A model generated the notes under the pieces. That model worked only from the letters and a program-made list of their open reading frames with translations. It was not told the DNA's origin and did not search any database. From Cytomitobacter sp965233735 (GTDB lineage Bacteria > Pseudomonadota > Alphaproteobacteria > CAJXXZ01 > 1604HC), in the NCBI GenBank assembly GCA_965233735.1, contig OZ247501.1, positions 310,001 through 374,000 of the forward strand: DNA of 64,000 nt, in the 5' to 3' direction. Position numbers and translations under genes: made by a program. The first letter of the stretch is position 1. Each line of letters begins with the position of its first letter. This document shows positions 38,200 through 47,226 of this stretch, one piece after another.

Positions 38200-38990
38200 A
38201 TGTTGAAAAATACACTTATTTCAACTTCTTTTATTTATATATTTTTACAAAAAAAATAGAAGGAGCATCAGTAACGATGGTAAAATTTTCTGCATTCCAA
38301 AAACAACTATCTCTCAGGCATCTAATGCACAGGATTTAATAATTTGCCTGTGATTTTAGCAGGCTTCAACGCACATAAATTTAACTTTAATTCCAAAAAC
38401 ATGCCACAAAAATTATTAAAAATAGATATATTTGACAAATAATCCTACAAAGACTTTTCTATAATCAGATTCGTAACAGAGCAAACAAAATAACTTAAAT
38501 GCTAAACTAGTGATATATAGGGACCTTAGATCTAACCATATGAAGAAAAAATAAAATCAATTTATATTTATGAGTTTTATATTAAAAATATTAATACAAA
38601 TAACAAAGAACACATATAATTTATAAGACTTGGGAAATAGTAGATTAATCATAAATATTGCAATGTCAATATGCGAAAACATTACAAGAAAACAAAGAAT
38701 CTTTATTTTTTTTAATATTTTTAATATAAAATCTGTAAATGTTACCATTGAAAATAAAATCACATGTTATAACACTCATAATAATAGATTTAAATATGCA
38801 AACAACAATGCATATACAATGCATATACAACGCATATAGATGATTCATTTTTAAAGCATTTCTATAAATTATCTCGGCCAATTCATTTGTTTACTTTTCT
38901 TGAAAAGTTGATGCAATGTGCACTTTGATTAAAAAAATAGAAATTTCTAATGACATATAATAAATTTGATATTGCTCTTTGATTTCTCAA
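38200..38990 (+). pseudogene. Decayed paralogue of 36443-37480
   Basis: The ATG at 38200 and its upstream sequence (TTGATTTTTTTATT, then TTAGATTTAAA and CACATG) mirror those of 36443. The leader starts MLKNTLISTSF and the frame is soon broken. Matching fragments persist: RLIINIAMSICENITR (versus RLIRDIEISTYENITK), NIFNIKSVNVTIENK and a final EISNDI corresponding to NIPNDI. Stops and indels in all frames show it is dead. Confidence 0.8.
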
Positions 38991-39446
38991 AAACTAAACC
39001 TTAAAGTTTAACCTGAATTAAAAAATTGTTCACAGCGCCATACGTTATATTTGAACACAACGCATCTATGCGTGCAATAAGAGAACAAAAGACCTATCAA
39101 AACATTGTCATAATTCACATAAAGAGAAAAAAAGAAATGCTTTATAGCGCAAAAAAAACAGCACACGCAATTAGTCACAGGAAAGGTATTTTATTTTTTA
39201 TAATTGTTTGATTTTCAACAAAGTCAAATTATATCAGTTATATTTTTTTACGCAATTACAAAAACAATTAATAAATATTTAATCATATTAATGAAATATA
39301 TACTCAGGCTATTAAACAACCCCTTCATTTAATAGCTTTGTTACAAAAACAATCAATTTGTATATTTAAAATCTCATGTTAATTTTTTTCAATATTAAAA
39401 AATTGTTCCATGTGGAACATTTTTGAATGATAATGATTTTTAAAAT
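38991..39446. other. Intergenic region with one parS-like site
   Basis: No gene is supported; short open frames here have no ribosome sites or recognisable products. The palindrome at 39404-39419 is listed separately. Confidence 0.5.
39404..39419. promoter_or_regulatory. parS-like site 1 (one change in the core)
   Basis: TGTTCCATGTGGAACA has the parS palindrome arms TGTTCC/GGAACA, with CATGTG instead of the usual CACGTG core. It lies just past the 3' end of the GrpB-like gene. Confidence 0.65.
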
Positions 39447-40229
39447 TCAAAACAACAGCACAATGTTTTTTCTAATAAAATAAGTTCTCACAAATTTATA
39501 TAAAAATGAATTGCTACTATTATTTTGTAATAAAAATATATTTCTAATCAAAACATAATTAGAGAACATCTCAACATGCATATATGAAACTATTTGAACA
39601 CCTTTATATAAGCAAAAATAACGATGATTATATATTGTAATCAAATCACTGCATAAAGAAACGCATTTATTATTGCTACATGCCACTTTATGCAATTCAA
39701 ACCACTCTTGCTCATGAGAACAAAAATTAACAATCAATTTATCAAATTTAGTTTTTTTAAGAATATTCTTTATGAACAAATTTTTCCCTAATGTATATTT
39801 ACTAGATATTCCAGATTTCTCTGAACCATTAGCAAGAGATTTTTTCAAATTTATATAAGAGTTTTTTTCATCTTCATTTGACAACAAAAAATCTCTAAAT
39901 TTTAAATTCAAATCAATAAAGTTATTATCAGATTCACAAACATGCAAATGAACTTTATAAAAACTATTTTCAAAAGAAAAAATATATCTCATAGGAACAT
40001 TATATTCACCTTTGAATTTATAGCCAATTTCACTTAAACAAATAGAATTATTTATATTGTTCACAACAAGCAAAATATCAACAATGTTTTTAGAATACAA
40101 ATTTGGAATTGAAGTTGATCCAATATGATGAATTTGAATAGCATTGCTCTTCAAACAGCATAATATACGCTTACGATGTTGAACAAAATGCTTTTTCCAT
40201 AAATAATAGTCATTACACAAAATTATCAT
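39447..40229 (-). CDS. GrpB-family protein with probable C-terminal acetyltransferase-like domain
   Basis: The 260-residue protein begins with a GrpB (nucleotidyltransferase-fold UPF0157) domain: QIHHIGSTSIPNLYSKNIVD and a later VHLHVCESDNNF segment. The GrpB domain ends near residue 165. The remaining 95 residues (HEQEWFELHKVACSNNK, LYKGVQIVSYMHVEMF) look like part of a GNAT acetyltransferase fold; such GrpB-GNAT pairings are known, but I cannot verify this one. The catalytic activity is unknown. It is flanked by parS-like palindromes on both sides. Confidence 0.75.
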   Translation of the reverse strand: MIILCNDYYLWKKHFVQHRKRILCCLKSNAIQIHHIGSTSIPNLYSKNIVDILLVVNNINNSICLSEIGYKFKGEYNVPMRYIFSFENSFYKVHLHVCESDNNFIDLNLKFRDFLLSNEDEKNSYINLKKSLANGSEKSGISSKYTLGKNLFIKNILKKTKFDKLIVNFCSHEQEWFELHKVACSNNKCVSLCSDLITIYNHRYFCLYKGVQIVSYMHVEMFSNYVLIRNIFLLQNNSSNSFLYKFVRTYFIRKNIVLLF

Positions 40230-40270
40230 ACAACTTTATTATATATAACGTGCAAACATATACAAATAAA

Positions 40271-40286
40271 TGTTCCACGTGGAACA
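40271..40286. promoter_or_regulatory. parS-like site 2 (perfect palindrome)
   Basis: TGTTCCACGTGGAACA is a perfect 16-bp palindrome that equals the parS sequence bound by ParB in chromosomal segregation systems (the Pseudomonas form; TTTCACGTGAAA in others). It lies upstream of the GrpB-like gene. Confidence 0.85.
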
Positions 40287-40508
40287 ATGTTTTCTTTCAA
40301 CCTTATTCAAATCATGTTTTTAGGATAATATGATTTTACAAATAGAAAAAATAAGTTTTTTACATAATAATGTAAAATGTGAAACAGTATGATTGATTTT
40401 ATATTGAAAAATTATTATTGTTTTTCAAAAACAACAATTAAAACAAAGAAATAAAAAATATCACTTCAAAGCAAACAGCTTAATGTAGAAAAAAGCTAAA
40501 ACACAAAA

Positions 40509-40524
40509 TGTTCCACATGGAACA
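40509..40524. promoter_or_regulatory. parS-like site 3 (one change in the core)
   Basis: TGTTCCACATGGAACA differs from site 2 by one base in the core. It is 238 bp from site 2. Three such 16-mers in 1.1 kb are very unlikely by chance. Confidence 0.7.
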
Positions 40525-40731
40525 ATACAATTGATTTTTTAAACATCATTTTTAAAATGTTATATAATTAAATATTATGTATTTTACACATCTAAAAAAA
40601 ACAAACGATTAATATTTAGAAAAAATTTATATAATCAACAAAAATATATACAATAAAAATTTGCTTATTAAAAAAGAAAATAGTTACTACTATTATAAAT
40701 TAAAATTATACAAACAATATTAAAGATAGAA

Positions 40732-41085
40732 TCAAACTAATTCTATCATTGAAATAGGAGCGCCATCTCCATTACGATGGCCTATTTTCATAATTCTAGT
40801 ATACCCACCATTTCTCTCTTGATAAAGTGGAGAAATCTTTTCAATCATGTTTTTTACATAATTTTTATCGCCTCTGAAAATTCCAACTAATCTCCTAATT
40901 GAAGATAAATCACCTTTTTTCATGAGAGTAATCATTTTTTCTGCAATAGGTCTACATGCAGATATTTTAGCTTTTGTAGATGTTATTCTACCGTGCTCAA
41001 ACAGAGATCTACAAAGATTCATTAACAATGCATCTCTGTTTCCTTTTTTTCTGTTTAATTTTACTTTACTTACGCAATGACGCAT
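40732..41085 (-). CDS. rplQ: 50S ribosomal protein L17
   Basis: The 117-residue protein begins MRHCVSKVKLNRKKGNRDAL and ends with RNGGYTRIMKIGHRNGDGAP and IELV, the L17 signatures, and has no C-terminal extension. It is the last gene of the alpha operon, and its ATG overlaps the rpoA stop by one base. No convincing terminator is seen immediately downstream. Confidence 0.97.
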   Translation of the reverse strand: MRHCVSKVKLNRKKGNRDALLMNLCRSLFEHGRITSTKAKISACRPIAEKMITLMKKGDLSSIRRLVGIFRGDKNYVKNMIEKISPLYQERNGGYTRIMKIGHRNGDGAPISMIELV

Positions 41086-42002
41086 TATGACACCATATCC
41101 TTTGGCCTTACTTCAGACCATTCTTCTATCTCTGTACCCAATGAAAATCCATAATTAGACTCTAGAACAGCTTTTATTTCTTGCAAAGTTTGAGCTCCAC
41201 AACGAGGGGTAGATAGTAATTTTTTCTCTGTTATAGAAACCAAATCTCCAACATAGACAAGCTCCAAAGCATCAACTGCCCCTTTAGCTCTTTTTGTTAA
41301 TCCAAGAGAGGAAACTAGCTCAAACAGTCTATCGTCTACATATTTTTCATCTTGAACAACTATTTCTTCAACTGCTTCATCAGAATTAAATATTTTAGCA
41401 CTAGATTCTAAAATTTTAGACGCTTGAGATAAAGCATCTTTAGAATCAAGACTTCCATTTGTGTCTATGGTTAACTCCAATTGATTAAAATCAGTCTTTT
41501 GACCAACTCTAGTATCTGTAGACTTATATGACACCCTAGTAACAGGATTAAAAGCAACATCCAAAGCAATGAAGTCATCAGATATTTCAATTTCTTTATG
41601 AGAAACATATCCTTTTCCAACCTTCACAGCCAATTTCATGGAAATTTCAGAAGAGTCAGACAAAGTGCATATATATTGATCTGGGTTCAAAATTTCAACT
41701 CCAGGAATTTCATCTAACATGCCAGCAGTAACAACACAAGGGCCAGAAACATTGACATTTGCAACAAACTCAGACAAATCAGACTTAAAAATTATTTTCT
41801 TAGAATTTATTATAATGCCTTCAACATCCTCAAGAACACCACTAATGCTAGAGAATCTATTATTCACTCCATCAATCTTAATTCCTACTAATCCAAGACC
41901 TTCTATTGAAGACAAAAGAATTCTTCTTAAAGCTTGACCAAGAGTTTGACCAAAGCCAGGATTTAAAGGGCCGAAAGAAAAAGTATTGTTCAAATCAGAC
42001 AC
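41085..42002 (-). CDS. rpoA: DNA-directed RNA polymerase alpha subunit
   Basis: The 305-residue subunit nucleates RNA polymerase assembly. The N-terminal domain has GFGQTLGQALRRILLSSIEG and the C-terminal domain has LFELVSSLGLTKRAKGAVDA and TPRCGAQTLQEIKAVLE. It is about 25-35 residues shorter than usual. Most of the loss is at the N-terminus, which lacks the first strand that normally precedes the GFG motif. In the C-terminal domain the usual NFGRKSL is TPRCGAQTL. It overlaps rpsK by 8 bp. Confidence 0.96.
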   Translation of the reverse strand: MSDLNNTFSFGPLNPGFGQTLGQALRRILLSSIEGLGLVGIKIDGVNNRFSSISGVLEDVEGIIINSKKIIFKSDLSEFVANVNVSGPCVVTAGMLDEIPGVEILNPDQYICTLSDSSEISMKLAVKVGKGYVSHKEIEISDDFIALDVAFNPVTRVSYKSTDTRVGQKTDFNQLELTIDTNGSLDSKDALSQASKILESSAKIFNSDEAVEEIVVQDEKYVDDRLFELVSSLGLTKRAKGAVDALELVYVGDLVSITEKKLLSTPRCGAQTLQEIKAVLESNYGFSLGTEIEEWSEVRPKDMVS

Positions 42003-42381
42003 GTCTTCTCCTAGGCATTTTCACACCATTATGAGGAAAGCTTGTTCTATCTTCAATGGAATCAATTTGAAAATTTCTAGATTGAAAAGTTTTCACAGCA
42101 GATTCTCTTCCACTTCCTAAACCTTTTAATACAACAGAAATATTTTTCACACCAAGGTTTACCATTTTGTTAGACAAATCTTCAGCTGCTGCTTGAGCAG
42201 CATGAGGTGTAGATTTTCTAGATCCCTTAAAACCAACTACTCCAGTAGAAGACCAAGCAATTACAGATCTAGTTTTTTGATAAAACGCACTCATGATAGT
42301 GTTGTTAGAACTAGAGCTAATGTGAACATCCACATTAGAGTAGTTTCCTTTTTTTCTAGTTACTTTTGTACCTTTAGCCAT
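41995..42381 (-). CDS. rpsK: 30S ribosomal protein S11
   Basis: The 128-residue platform protein contains NVDVHISSSSNNTIMSAF, VGFKGSRKSTPHAAQAAAED, LKGLGSGRESAVKTF and a C-terminal DRTSFPHNGVKMPRRRRV. These features are typical of S11 and the length is normal. Its start shares one base with the rpsM stop. Confidence 0.98.
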   Translation of the reverse strand: MAKGTKVTRKKGNYSNVDVHISSSSNNTIMSAFYQKTRSVIAWSSTGVVGFKGSRKSTPHAAQAAAEDLSNKMVNLGVKNISVVLKGLGSGRESAVKTFQSRNFQIDSIEDRTSFPHNGVKMPRRRRV

Positions 42382-42731
42382 TACAACCCTTTCCTTCTAC
42401 GTGCACTCTTAGCATTTGATTTTGTTCTTTGTCCACGAACAGGAAGCTTAGATAAATGCCTTCTTCCTCTTAAACAACCATTGTTTATTAATCTCTTTAT
42501 ATCATTATTAACAGATCTCTGAAGATCAGGACCTATTAAATACTTGTTTTCCTCTATTTTATCTCTTATTTTAATAGCATCCAAATCAGACAAATCTTTT
42601 ACTCTAACAGAATCAGAAATATTCATTTCTTTGCAAATAAAATCAGCTCTGCAAGCCCCTATACCATAGATTCTTCTTAAAGCAAATTTGACTATCTTAT
42701 TAGTAGGTAGCACAACGCCATAAATTCTCAC
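42381..42731 (-). CDS. rpsM: 30S ribosomal protein S13
   Basis: The 116-residue head protein has MRIYGVVLPTNKIVKFALRR, YGIGACRADFIC, the central YLIGPDLQRSVNNDIKRLI and the basic tail RGRRHLSKLPVRGQRTKSNA. The usual I(A)GVDIP start is altered to IYGVVLP. It follows adk by about 45 bp; infA and rpmJ, often located here, are absent. Confidence 0.97.
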   Translation of the reverse strand: MRIYGVVLPTNKIVKFALRRIYGIGACRADFICKEMNISDSVRVKDLSDLDAIKIRDKIEENKYLIGPDLQRSVNNDIKRLINNGCLRGRRHLSKLPVRGQRTKSNAKSARRRKGL

Positions 42732-42776
42732 AGATGACCTCCAATAAACCCTATTATAAAGAAGTATAATAAAAAA

Positions 42777-43412
42777 TCAACATATAATATTTAATATACT
42801 AGATGTAACTTGATCATGCTTTTGACTTGCGTCAATTTCAAACAAAAGATCTTTCTTCAAATAAAAATCTTTTATTTTATGAATAGCATTGTTAAAAATA
42901 TCTATTCTATTTTTTACAGCGAGAATAGAACTATCATCATCTCGCTTTTCAATTTCAGAAGAGTTGCAAAACTTACAAATTATTTCTTTTTTGCTGATAA
43001 TGCTCAATATTGAGTTGCAACTTTTACATATATATCTAGAACTCAATCTCTCTAATATATCTTTTTCTTTAATTTTAAATTCTATAACATAGTTAATCGA
43101 TGCACCAGAGCCCAATAAAACATCATCAAGAAACATTGCTTGCTCTACTGTTCTAGGAATCCCATCAAACAAAAATCCATTTTTGCATTCACCAAATTTT
43201 TTCTCCAAAACAGATCTTATAATATCTAATGGCACCAATTTTCCGACTGTTATCAAATCACGTATCTTGTTTCCTAAATCACTGTTGTTTTTTGATTCTT
43301 TTCTTAATAGATCCCCTATTGATATTAATTCTAATTTCAATTTTTTAGCTATAATAGCAGATTGAGTTCCTTTTCCAGATCCAGGAAGACCTATAAAAAC
43401 CAAATTTAACAT
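42777..43412 (-). CDS. adk: Adenylate kinase with zinc-type lid
   Basis: The enzyme converts ATP and AMP to two ADP. The ATG at 43412, with AAGG just before it, gives MLNLVFIGLPGSGKGTQS with the Walker A at once, for 211 residues. The lid carries four Cys (129, 132, 146, 149) in a CxxC pattern, indicating a structural zinc lid, more common in Gram-positive enzymes. FLFDGIPRT, SRYIC and KRDDDS segments are normal. It begins right at the secY stop and is co-transcribed with it. Confidence 0.95.
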   Translation of the reverse strand: MLNLVFIGLPGSGKGTQSAIIAKKLKLELISIGDLLRKESKNNSDLGNKIRDLITVGKLVPLDIIRSVLEKKFGECKNGFLFDGIPRTVEQAMFLDDVLLGSGASINYVIEFKIKEKDILERLSSRYICKSCNSILSIISKKEIICKFCNSSEIEKRDDDSSILAVKNRIDIFNNAIHKIKDFYLKKDLLFEIDASQKHDQVTSSILNIIC

Positions 43413-43413
43413 G

Positions 43414-44697
43414 TTACCTTCTAAACTTACCAATCTTCACTTTATTTGTGCTGATATAGGCATTAACATGGGAGAAAAATTCCAGTGTAACACCAACTAT
43501 AATAAGCAAGCTTGTACCACTTATATATAGCTCATTAGCTCTTCCTAACAATAAATCAGGAGATATAGATATCAACACCAAATACATTGCCCCAAAAACT
43601 GTTAAAGTATTAATTAATTTAATAAAAAACTCTTTTGTTTTTTCTCCAGGTCTAATTCCAGGAATGTAACCAGCACTTCTTTTTAAATTATCTGAAACTT
43701 CTTCAGGGTTGAATGTCATAGTTGCGTATATAAATGCAAAAAATGCAATCATCATAGCTTTTAACAAAAGATTAACATAAGTAGAAGTTAATATAGATTT
43801 ATAACTTTCACTTAAAGATAGAAATGATAAATTTATATTGCTAATCCCTATAATAATAAAAGATAAAAACATCTCAGCAAACATAGGAGGTAGAACACCA
43901 GAAACATTTAACTTTATAGGCATTTCCATTTTTTTCATTCCATTCATCATGCGCATATGGTTGTTAGGATACTGAATTTGAACAGGCCTAATAACGTTTT
44001 CCATACATACAACAATATATAATAGAAGCATAACCATCAAAATATATCCCAAAGCATATAACAGGGTTATTTTTCCAGATATAATAATAGAAACAAAATA
44101 AACAACAGCTAATAAAGAGCTACTAATAATGTTAATGAAAATTATAATAGATGAACCACTCCCTATTCCACGTGCAGTAATTTGTTCGGATAACCACATA
44201 ACCAAAAGTGTAGCTCCAACAAGAGAAAAAACAGTAGAAACTCTAAAAAAGTAGCCAGGATGCATAACAAGAGCGTCAGAAGAGTCACTCATGTATTCCA
44301 AGCTAATGGCCCACGCGTATGACTGAAAAACAGCTAATGCTAATGTTAAATACCTAGTATATTGTTTTATTTTTTCTTGACCAGAAGGGCCATCTTTTTT
44401 CAATTCTTTAAATTTAGGAACAGAAGATGTTAAAAGTTGAATAACAATGCTTGAAGAAATATATGGAGTTAATCCCAAAACCATAATAGACATTCTTTGC
44501 AATGCTCCTCCAGAAAAAGAATTAAATATACCTAATAACTTTGAATTAAACTTATTTGTTAAAAAAGAATTAACAACTGTTAAATCTATTCCAGGAATAG
44601 GAACAAAAACAGCAAATCTATAGATGCATAATATAAAAAAGGTAAAAAATATCCTAGAAGATAAATCGCTCAAACCTTTATTTTTTAAAAAAGACAT
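43414..44697 (-). CDS. secY: Protein translocase subunit SecY
   Basis: The 427-residue channel of the Sec translocon has about ten membrane segments. Typical pieces are RIFFTFFILCIYRFAVFVPI, the plug region, MVLGLTPYISSSIVIQLLT, GIGSGSSIIIFINI, KLNVSGVLPPMFAEMF, FNPEEVSDNLKRSAGYIPGI and RPGEKT. Length is slightly below the usual 440. It would export the many leader-bearing proteins in this window. It overlaps the rplO stop by one base. Confidence 0.97.
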   Translation of the reverse strand: MSFLKNKGLSDLSSRIFFTFFILCIYRFAVFVPIPGIDLTVVNSFLTNKFNSKLLGIFNSFSGGALQRMSIMVLGLTPYISSSIVIQLLTSSVPKFKELKKDGPSGQEKIKQYTRYLTLALAVFQSYAWAISLEYMSDSSDALVMHPGYFFRVSTVFSLVGATLLVMWLSEQITARGIGSGSSIIIFINIISSSLLAVVYFVSIIISGKITLLYALGYILMVMLLLYIVVCMENVIRPVQIQYPNNHMRMMNGMKKMEMPIKLNVSGVLPPMFAEMFLSFIIIGISNINLSFLSLSESYKSILTSTYVNLLLKAMMIAFFAFIYATMTFNPEEVSDNLKRSAGYIPGIRPGEKTKEFFIKLINTLTVFGAMYLVLISISPDLLLGRANELYISGTSLLIIVGVTLEFFSHVNAYISTNKVKIGKFRR

Positions 44698-45149
44698 TAA
44701 ACTCCTTTTACAGAACCACCTGCAGATTCAACCGCACTTTTGGCTCCAGCTGTTATTTTATCTAAAGAAATAATAATAGGAAAATCAATTTTTGAACTTC
44801 CAATTAACTTAAGCTCCTTATCAGATTTTACTATTTTTACTTTTTTCAATACTTCAATGTTTACTTCTTCTTTTTTGTTTAACAATCCTTTTTCAAAAGC
44901 TGCTAACAAATCATCTATCTTCAACACATATGTTTTATCCATGATTTTTTTCCTAGATGTAAATCCAACCTTTGGCAACCTACGGTATAAAGGAGTTTGA
45001 CCCCCTTCAAAACCTTTAATAGATGCACCAGATCTAGAGCATTGACCATTATGACCAGAACCAGCAGTTTTTCCAGTTCCAGAACCAATTCCCCTACCAA
45101 CTCTTTTTCGTGGTTTCATATTAGAAGGTTTTACTAAATTTAATATCAT
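44697..45149 (-). CDS. rplO: 50S ribosomal protein L15
   Basis: I prefer the ATG at 45149, which gives MILNLVKPSNMKPRKRVGRG and a normal 150 residues; a start at 45176 would add nine unlikely hydrophobic residues. GRGIGSGTGKTAGSGHNGQ, FEGGQTPLYRRLPKVGFTSR and a C-terminal ITAGAKSAVESAGGSVKGV identify L15. It normally follows rpmD, but here its upstream neighbour is the opposite-strand cckA-like gene, so it must have its own promoter in the 120-bp divergent gap. Confidence 0.96.
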   Translation of the reverse strand: MILNLVKPSNMKPRKRVGRGIGSGTGKTAGSGHNGQCSRSGASIKGFEGGQTPLYRRLPKVGFTSRKKIMDKTYVLKIDDLLAAFEKGLLNKKEEVNIEVLKKVKIVKSDKELKLIGSSKIDFPIIISLDKITAGAKSAVESAGGSVKGV

Positions 45150-45269
45150 GAAGATAAGATACCAAATAATACACAAAATTACAAAGTGTTAGCCAAATAT
45201 ATTGCCATATAATTTACATTAAGTTTTATTTTTAATTAATTTTTAATTTTATTAAATTTATATAAAAAA

Positions 45270-46925
45270 ATGCTACTATCACGATATCGAGGTTTTATAG
45301 TGAAATTATTCAGATGGTTATTTGGGAAAAAAAGATATCATAATTGCTTTACATACCCATGTGTTATAGTTTCTCATTCTGGAAAAATATTAGATAAAAA
45401 CAATGAATTTCAATCTGTTTTTGATATTAATGGACATGAAAAACTTTCTAATATAATAAACATTGTTCATGAGGAAAATAGAATAATAACAAAGCATTTT
45501 AATAATACATGGGAGTTGAACTATTTTCATATATCTCAAAATGAATACCATGTAGTATTTTTTCCTTATTCTAATGACAACTTTTTAACTAATATTCCAG
45601 CTCCATTAGCAATAATTAATAAAAAAGGAGATATTATTCATTTTAATAAAGAGTTTAAAAAATATTTTGAATTCAGCCAAAAAGATCAAAATTTAATTAA
45701 ATTGTTTGATTTCAACTCCAACGTATTACAAAATATTTCAACATTTCAAAAACTAAAAATAAATAAAAATAAATCTATTATAGCAAAGTACAAACCTACA
45801 AAATGCTCTATGTGGACACTTCTTATAGAAGATAAAAGTGATATTGAGCAAATAAAAGAAAAACTAAATAAGTCTCACCACTTGCAATCCTTAGGACAAT
45901 TAATTGCAAATATTAGTCATGATTTTAATAATATGTTTACTGCTACTAGTGGATTTTGTGAAATTTTAATAGAAAAAACTAAAAATAGTGAAGTTTATGA
46001 TGAAGTTCAAGAAATAATGAAGCATATCGAAAGCGCTAGAGATCTTTCAAAACAATTAATTAGCTTTGTATCAAATAATAATTCTGAAAATTGCATAGCA
46101 TATAATACATTGTTCAACTTAAATCGCATTGTTCAAAAATTAGTTGGAGACAATATAGAAGTCATATTTGACTTACAAAAAAATAATGAATATATAGAGT
46201 TGTCTAATACTAATTTAGAAAGAATTATTATTAATTTAGTTATTAACAGCAAAGATTCAATTGTAAATGATGGGAAAATAAAAATAACCCTGAAAGAAAA
46301 GCAAACAAATAAACAAAAATATATTGAAATTTCTGTATCAGACAATGGATGTGGAATATCTAAAGAAAATCAAAAAAAAGTATTTGAAGCATTTTTTTCC
46401 ACAAAAAAAGAAGGAACAGGTCTTGGATTATCAAATATATCAGAAATTATGAACAAGGCACATGGAAAATTAATTTTAGATAGCAATGAAAATGGAACAT
46501 TAATTTCACTAATATTTCCAGCAATAAAAAGCCCAAAGAAAAAAGAAAAAATCATTCACAAAGCTACTACAGTAACAAAATCAATATTAATTGTTGAAGA
46601 TGAAGCAGGAGTTCGAAAAATAATGTCTTACGCCTTGGAAAAAGAAGGGCATACAGTTATTGAGGCTCAAAATGGAATAATAGCTTTAGAAAAACTAAAA
46701 GAAAATCCAAATATATCACTAGTAATAACAGACGCATCATTGCCAGAATTAAGTGGCAATAAATTATGCTTACAATTAAATAGCTTGTTTCCTAATATAA
46801 AAATCTTAGTAGTATCTGGATACAATGAAGAAACTATACAAAAGAATTTTGAAAAATATGATAAATTTTTAGCAAAACCATTCTCAACATCTCAATTAAT
46901 ATCAATTGTAAACGAAATTATATAA
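45270..46925 (+). CDS. cckA: CckA-type hybrid histidine kinase lacking visible membrane segments
   Basis: CckA drives the CckA-ChpT-CtrA phosphorelay in alphaproteobacteria. The 551-residue protein has two PAS-like regions (about 25-190), the H box LIANISHDFNNMFTATSGF with His217, the N box with Asn322/Asn326, DNGCGI (358-363), GTGLGL (382-387), and a receiver domain with Asp443/Glu444, phospho-acceptor Asp488, Ser516 and Lys536. The HDFNN motif is typical of CckA. No transmembrane helices are evident. A GTG at 45300 has GAGG upstream and may be the true start. It sits inside the split spc operon on the opposite strand. Confidence 0.88.
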   Translation: MLLSRYRGFIVKLFRWLFGKKRYHNCFTYPCVIVSHSGKILDKNNEFQSVFDINGHEKLSNIINIVHEENRIITKHFNNTWELNYFHISQNEYHVVFFPYSNDNFLTNIPAPLAIINKKGDIIHFNKEFKKYFEFSQKDQNLIKLFDFNSNVLQNISTFQKLKINKNKSIIAKYKPTKCSMWTLLIEDKSDIEQIKEKLNKSHHLQSLGQLIANISHDFNNMFTATSGFCEILIEKTKNSEVYDEVQEIMKHIESARDLSKQLISFVSNNNSENCIAYNTLFNLNRIVQKLVGDNIEVIFDLQKNNEYIELSNTNLERIIINLVINSKDSIVNDGKIKITLKEKQTNKQKYIEISVSDNGCGISKENQKKVFEAFFSTKKEGTGLGLSNISEIMNKAHGKLILDSNENGTLISLIFPAIKSPKKKEKIIHKATTVTKSILIVEDEAGVRKIMSYALEKEGHTVIEAQNGIIALEKLKENPNISLVITDASLPELSGNKLCLQLNSLFPNIKILVVSGYNEETIQKNFEKYDKFLAKPFSTSQLISIVNEII

Positions 46926-46992
46926 AAAATTAAACATTGTTTGAAATCAATAATTTGATCATAAAAACTAAATTACCTTACATAAACTAAAA

Positions 46993-47066
46993 CGCACCCG
47001 GCGGGATTTGAACCCACGGCCTCAAGATTAGGAGTCCTGCGCTCTGTCCTGCTGAGCTACGGGCAC
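46993..47066 (-). tRNA. tRNA-Arg (CCT)
   Basis: Read on the minus strand: acceptor GTGCCCG/CGGGTGC with two wobble pairs, D arm GCTCAGCAGGACAGAGC, anticodon stem CAGGA/TCTTG with CCT in the loop, and T arm GTGGGTTCAAATCCCGC. The discriminator is G. CCA is not encoded. Confidence 0.92.
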
Positions 47067-47226
47067 GTAACTAAAAAGTATCACATGAAAAGCACTATAT
47101 CAATGAAACCTTTTAAAATTTAATTGAACTCTCTATATAATTTATTTAAATGATTTGATTGTTATACATTTGCATAATTATTTACTATGCAAAAAAACAA
47201 GAAAAATATTTTTTCTAAAAAAAGAC

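Larger units (their letters stand above)
40230..40731. other. AT-rich intergenic region with two parS-like sites and hairpins
   Basis: No gene is present. Besides the two palindromes listed separately it contains an 8-bp hairpin TTTTACAT/ATGTAAAA (40358-40377) and another around TTGTTTTTCAAAAACAA. It lies past the 3' end of rplQ. Confidence 0.6.

Noticed and set aside
39026..39211. 61-residue plus-strand protein
   Set aside because: No ribosome site, no recognisable features, and it lies in a region of decayed DNA.
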